A stretch of DNA of 64,000 bases, taken from NCBI RefSeq assembly GCF_045348435.1, contig NZ_CP157484.1:5518001-5582000 (forward strand). Direction: 5' to 3'. The position numbers and the translations under genes were made by a program. The notes under the pieces were generated by a model that saw nothing but the letters and a program-made list of their open reading frames with translations, was not told the DNA's origin and searched no databases. This document shows positions 63,528 to 64,000 of the stretch, piece after piece (position 1 is the first letter of the stretch; each line of letters begins with the position of its first letter). This stretch comes from Alsobacter sp045348435 (lineage in GTDB: Bacteria > Pseudomonadota > Alphaproteobacteria > Rhizobiales > Beijerinckiaceae).

Positions 63528-64000
63528 ATGCCGATCATCAACCGCGTCGCCGCCCTGTCCGATGAGATCGCCGCCTGGCGACAGGACTTCCACACGCATC
63601 CCGAGCTCGACTACGACGTCCACCGCACGGCCGGGATCGTCGCCGAGAAGCTGAAGGAGTTCGGCTGCGACGAGGTCGTCACCGGCGTCGGCAGGACCGG
63701 CGTCGTGGGCGTCATCAAGGGCCGCCTGCCGGGCGACAAGGTGATCGCCATGCGGGCCGACATGGACGCGCTGCCGATCCAGGAGGAAACCGGCAAGCCC
63801 TACGCGTCGCAGACGCCGGGCAAGATGCACGCCTGCGGGCATGACGGGCACACCTCCATGCTGCTGGGCGCGGCCCGCTACCTGGCCGAGACCCGCAATT
63901 TCGCCGGCACGGCGGTGGTGATCTTCCAGCCGGCCGAGGAGGGCGGCGGCGGCGGCCGCGCCATGGTGGAGGACGGCGTGATGGACCGCTTCGGCGTCAC
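63528..64000 (+). CDS. M20 amidohydrolase (hippurate/aminoacylase type), cut by window end
   Basis: 157 residues visible, the N-terminal part. ADMDALPIQEETG and HACGHDGHTSMLLGAA with the metal Cys-Gly-His-Asp-Gly-His, then FQPAEEGGGGGRAMVEDG, are the HipO/IAA-amino-acid hydrolase motifs. These enzymes cleave N-acyl amino acids such as hippurate. It is divergent from the ArgE-type gene (173 bp), so both may share regulation. The rest lies outside the window. Confidence 0.9.
   Translation, partial: MPIINRVAALSDEIAAWRQDFHTHPELDYDVHRTAGIVAEKLKEFGCDEVVTGVGRTGVVGVIKGRLPGDKVIAMRADMDALPIQEETGKPYASQTPGKMHACGHDGHTSMLLGAARYLAETRNFAGTAVVIFQPAEEGGGGGRAMVEDGVMDRFGV

Overview
The window is 64 kb of very GC-rich, densely coding chromosome from an alphaproteobacterium, most likely a member of the Hyphomicrobiales (Rhizobiales). 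The evidence is gene content and order: lptC-lptA-lptB-rpoN-hpf-ptsN, sppA-ihfB-lapA-(OCD)-trpF-trpB-trpA-accD, a RegB/RegA (ActS/ActR) redox pair, MmcB, an NDUFA9-like protein, and a perfect match to the alphaproteobacterial EcfG general-stress promoter. The genus cannot be read from the sequence. I see no rRNA, CRISPR array, prophage, insertion sequence or integrase; the one RNA gene is tRNA-Leu(CAG).

Left part (1-15.4 kb): the end of an ABC-F ATPase, a kduI-kduD pair for unsaturated uronates, a class III PPK2, and a divergent Mfd-type helicase. Then comes a sugar locus: an ABC importer (binding protein and two permeases, no ATPase) with an SDR dehydrogenase as last gene, a divergent split UxaA dehydratase pair, a transaldolase, a FucU mutarotase and a fuconolactonase-type amidohydrolase. 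The set closely resembles the non-phosphorylating L-fucose route of Campylobacter jejuni, with an ABC importer where that organism uses a permease; the aldolase step is not obvious here.

Middle (15.4-41 kb): mostly housekeeping. A class II amidotransferase, an antiporter, MmcB and two membrane or Rossmann-fold proteins precede tRNA-Leu, which has a clear promoter and terminator. Next are a 24-residue membrane microprotein behind an EcfG promoter, an RNase D, the lpt/rpoN/hpf/ptsN block, glucokinase, class I fumarase, a phospholipase D family protein, an orphan ureidoglycolate lyase, folC, and the sppA-ihfB-lapA-OCD-trpFBA-accD block. folC lies on the opposite strand before sppA rather than after accD.

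Right part (41-64 kb): a class A PBP with a long disordered cytoplasmic N-terminus, a Bcr-type efflux pump, a DUF45 metallopeptidase, an intracellular PHA depolymerase divergent from regB-regA, an aminotransferase with an orphan polyamine-type binding protein, a ybhP-ybhN pair, an SDR lacking the usual Tyr/Lys, an O-antigen-ligase-like protein, and a five-gene peptide ABC transporter headed by an ArgE-type M20 peptidase and divergent from a second M20 amidohydrolase cut by the right edge.

Throughout, convergent genes end very close together (gaps of 0, 1 and 2 nt and one 4-nt overlap), while many intergenic spaces carry strong GC-rich hairpins without U-tracts. All functions are assigned from sequence motifs and family knowledge; no database search was run.
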